5,066 nt of DNA from Gemmatimonadota bacterium (GTDB lineage Bacteria > Gemmatimonadota > Gemmatimonadetes > Gemmatimonadales > GWC2-71-9). Where the stretch lies: assembly GCA_003221825.1 (NCBI GenBank), contig QHUE01000346.1, forward strand, positions 1 to 5,066. The letters are read 5' to 3'. The translations under genes were made by a program, and so were the position numbers. Positions within the stretch are counted from its first letter, which is position 1. Each line of letters starts with the position of its first letter. Positions 5,015-5,066 of the stretch are shown piece after piece. The notes under the pieces were generated by a model, which saw only the letters and a list, made by a program, of their open reading frames with translations, had not been told where the DNA came from and did not search any database.

Positions 5015-5020
5015 TACTGT
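5015..5020 (+). promoter_or_regulatory. Possible -10 element before the right-edge gene
   Basis: TACTGT fits the TAnnnT pattern and ends 6 bases before the ATG at 5027. It would start transcription at the ATG itself, giving a leaderless message; no Shine-Dalgarno sequence precedes that ATG. The -35 region at 17 bases' spacing (TGGAAC, 4992-4997) is a poor match. The 53-bp divergent gap must also hold the promoter of the LpxH-like gene, which I cannot identify. Confidence 0.2.
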
Positions 5021-5026
5021 TCTGCC

Positions 5027-5066
5027 ATGACGCAAACGCAAAAGCTCCTGATCGCCGTCGCCGTCC
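5027..5066 (+). CDS. Start of an unidentified protein, cut by the window edge
   Basis: Only 13 codons are visible: M-T-Q-T-Q-K-L-L-I-A-V-A-V. A short polar start with one lysine followed by a run of hydrophobic residues looks like the beginning of a signal peptide or an N-terminal membrane anchor. The gene is divergent from the LpxH-like gene, 53 bp apart. Its identity cannot be told from this window, and the start itself rests on the lone ATG and the open frame. Confidence 0.5.
   Translation, partial: MTQTQKLLIAVAV

Overview
The window is GC-rich bacterial chromosome, apparently from a diderm. It carries a peptidoglycan-precursor gene (murI) and a metallophosphoesterase of the kind used in lipid A synthesis. 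A selenocysteine tRNA (selC) shows that the organism decodes UGA as selenocysteine. The short DUF5683-like protein and the small zinc-ribbon proteins would fit Gemmatimonadota, but that placement is inference from general family knowledge; no rRNA or taxonomic marker is present.

Layout from left to right: (1) The 3' part of a polytopic GT39/ArnT-like glycosyltransferase, cut by the left edge, whose last eight codons and stop lie inside (2) selC at 1041-1134, on the same strand. (3) Three tandem small genes (1178-1522, 1605-1796, 1869-2213) encode paralogous CxxC...CxxC zinc-ribbon proteins. The outer two are 114 residues and share an N-terminal domain; the middle one is 63 residues and lacks that domain. 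(4) A perfect 13-bp inverted repeat abuts the GTG start of (5) a YegS/DagK-type lipid kinase (2271-3164). (6) A 16-bp tandem repeat precedes (7) a 76-residue DUF5683-like gene (3238-3468), which overlaps (8) murI, glutamate racemase (3461-4255), by 8 bp. (9) On the minus strand, an LpxH-like phosphoesterase (4227-4973) converges on murI with a 29-bp overlap. (10) A new plus-strand gene starts at 5027 and runs off the right edge.

Two themes connect the genes. Several act on the cell envelope: glycosyltransferase, lipid kinase, glutamate racemase and LpxH-like hydrolase. The lipid kinase, DUF5683-like gene and murI are close, co-directional and probably co-transcribed. Between selC and this group sits the zinc-ribbon array, whose function cannot be read from the sequence and which is the least explained part of the window. 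No mobile element, CRISPR array or phage gene is visible. Every gap between genes is shorter than 100 bases.
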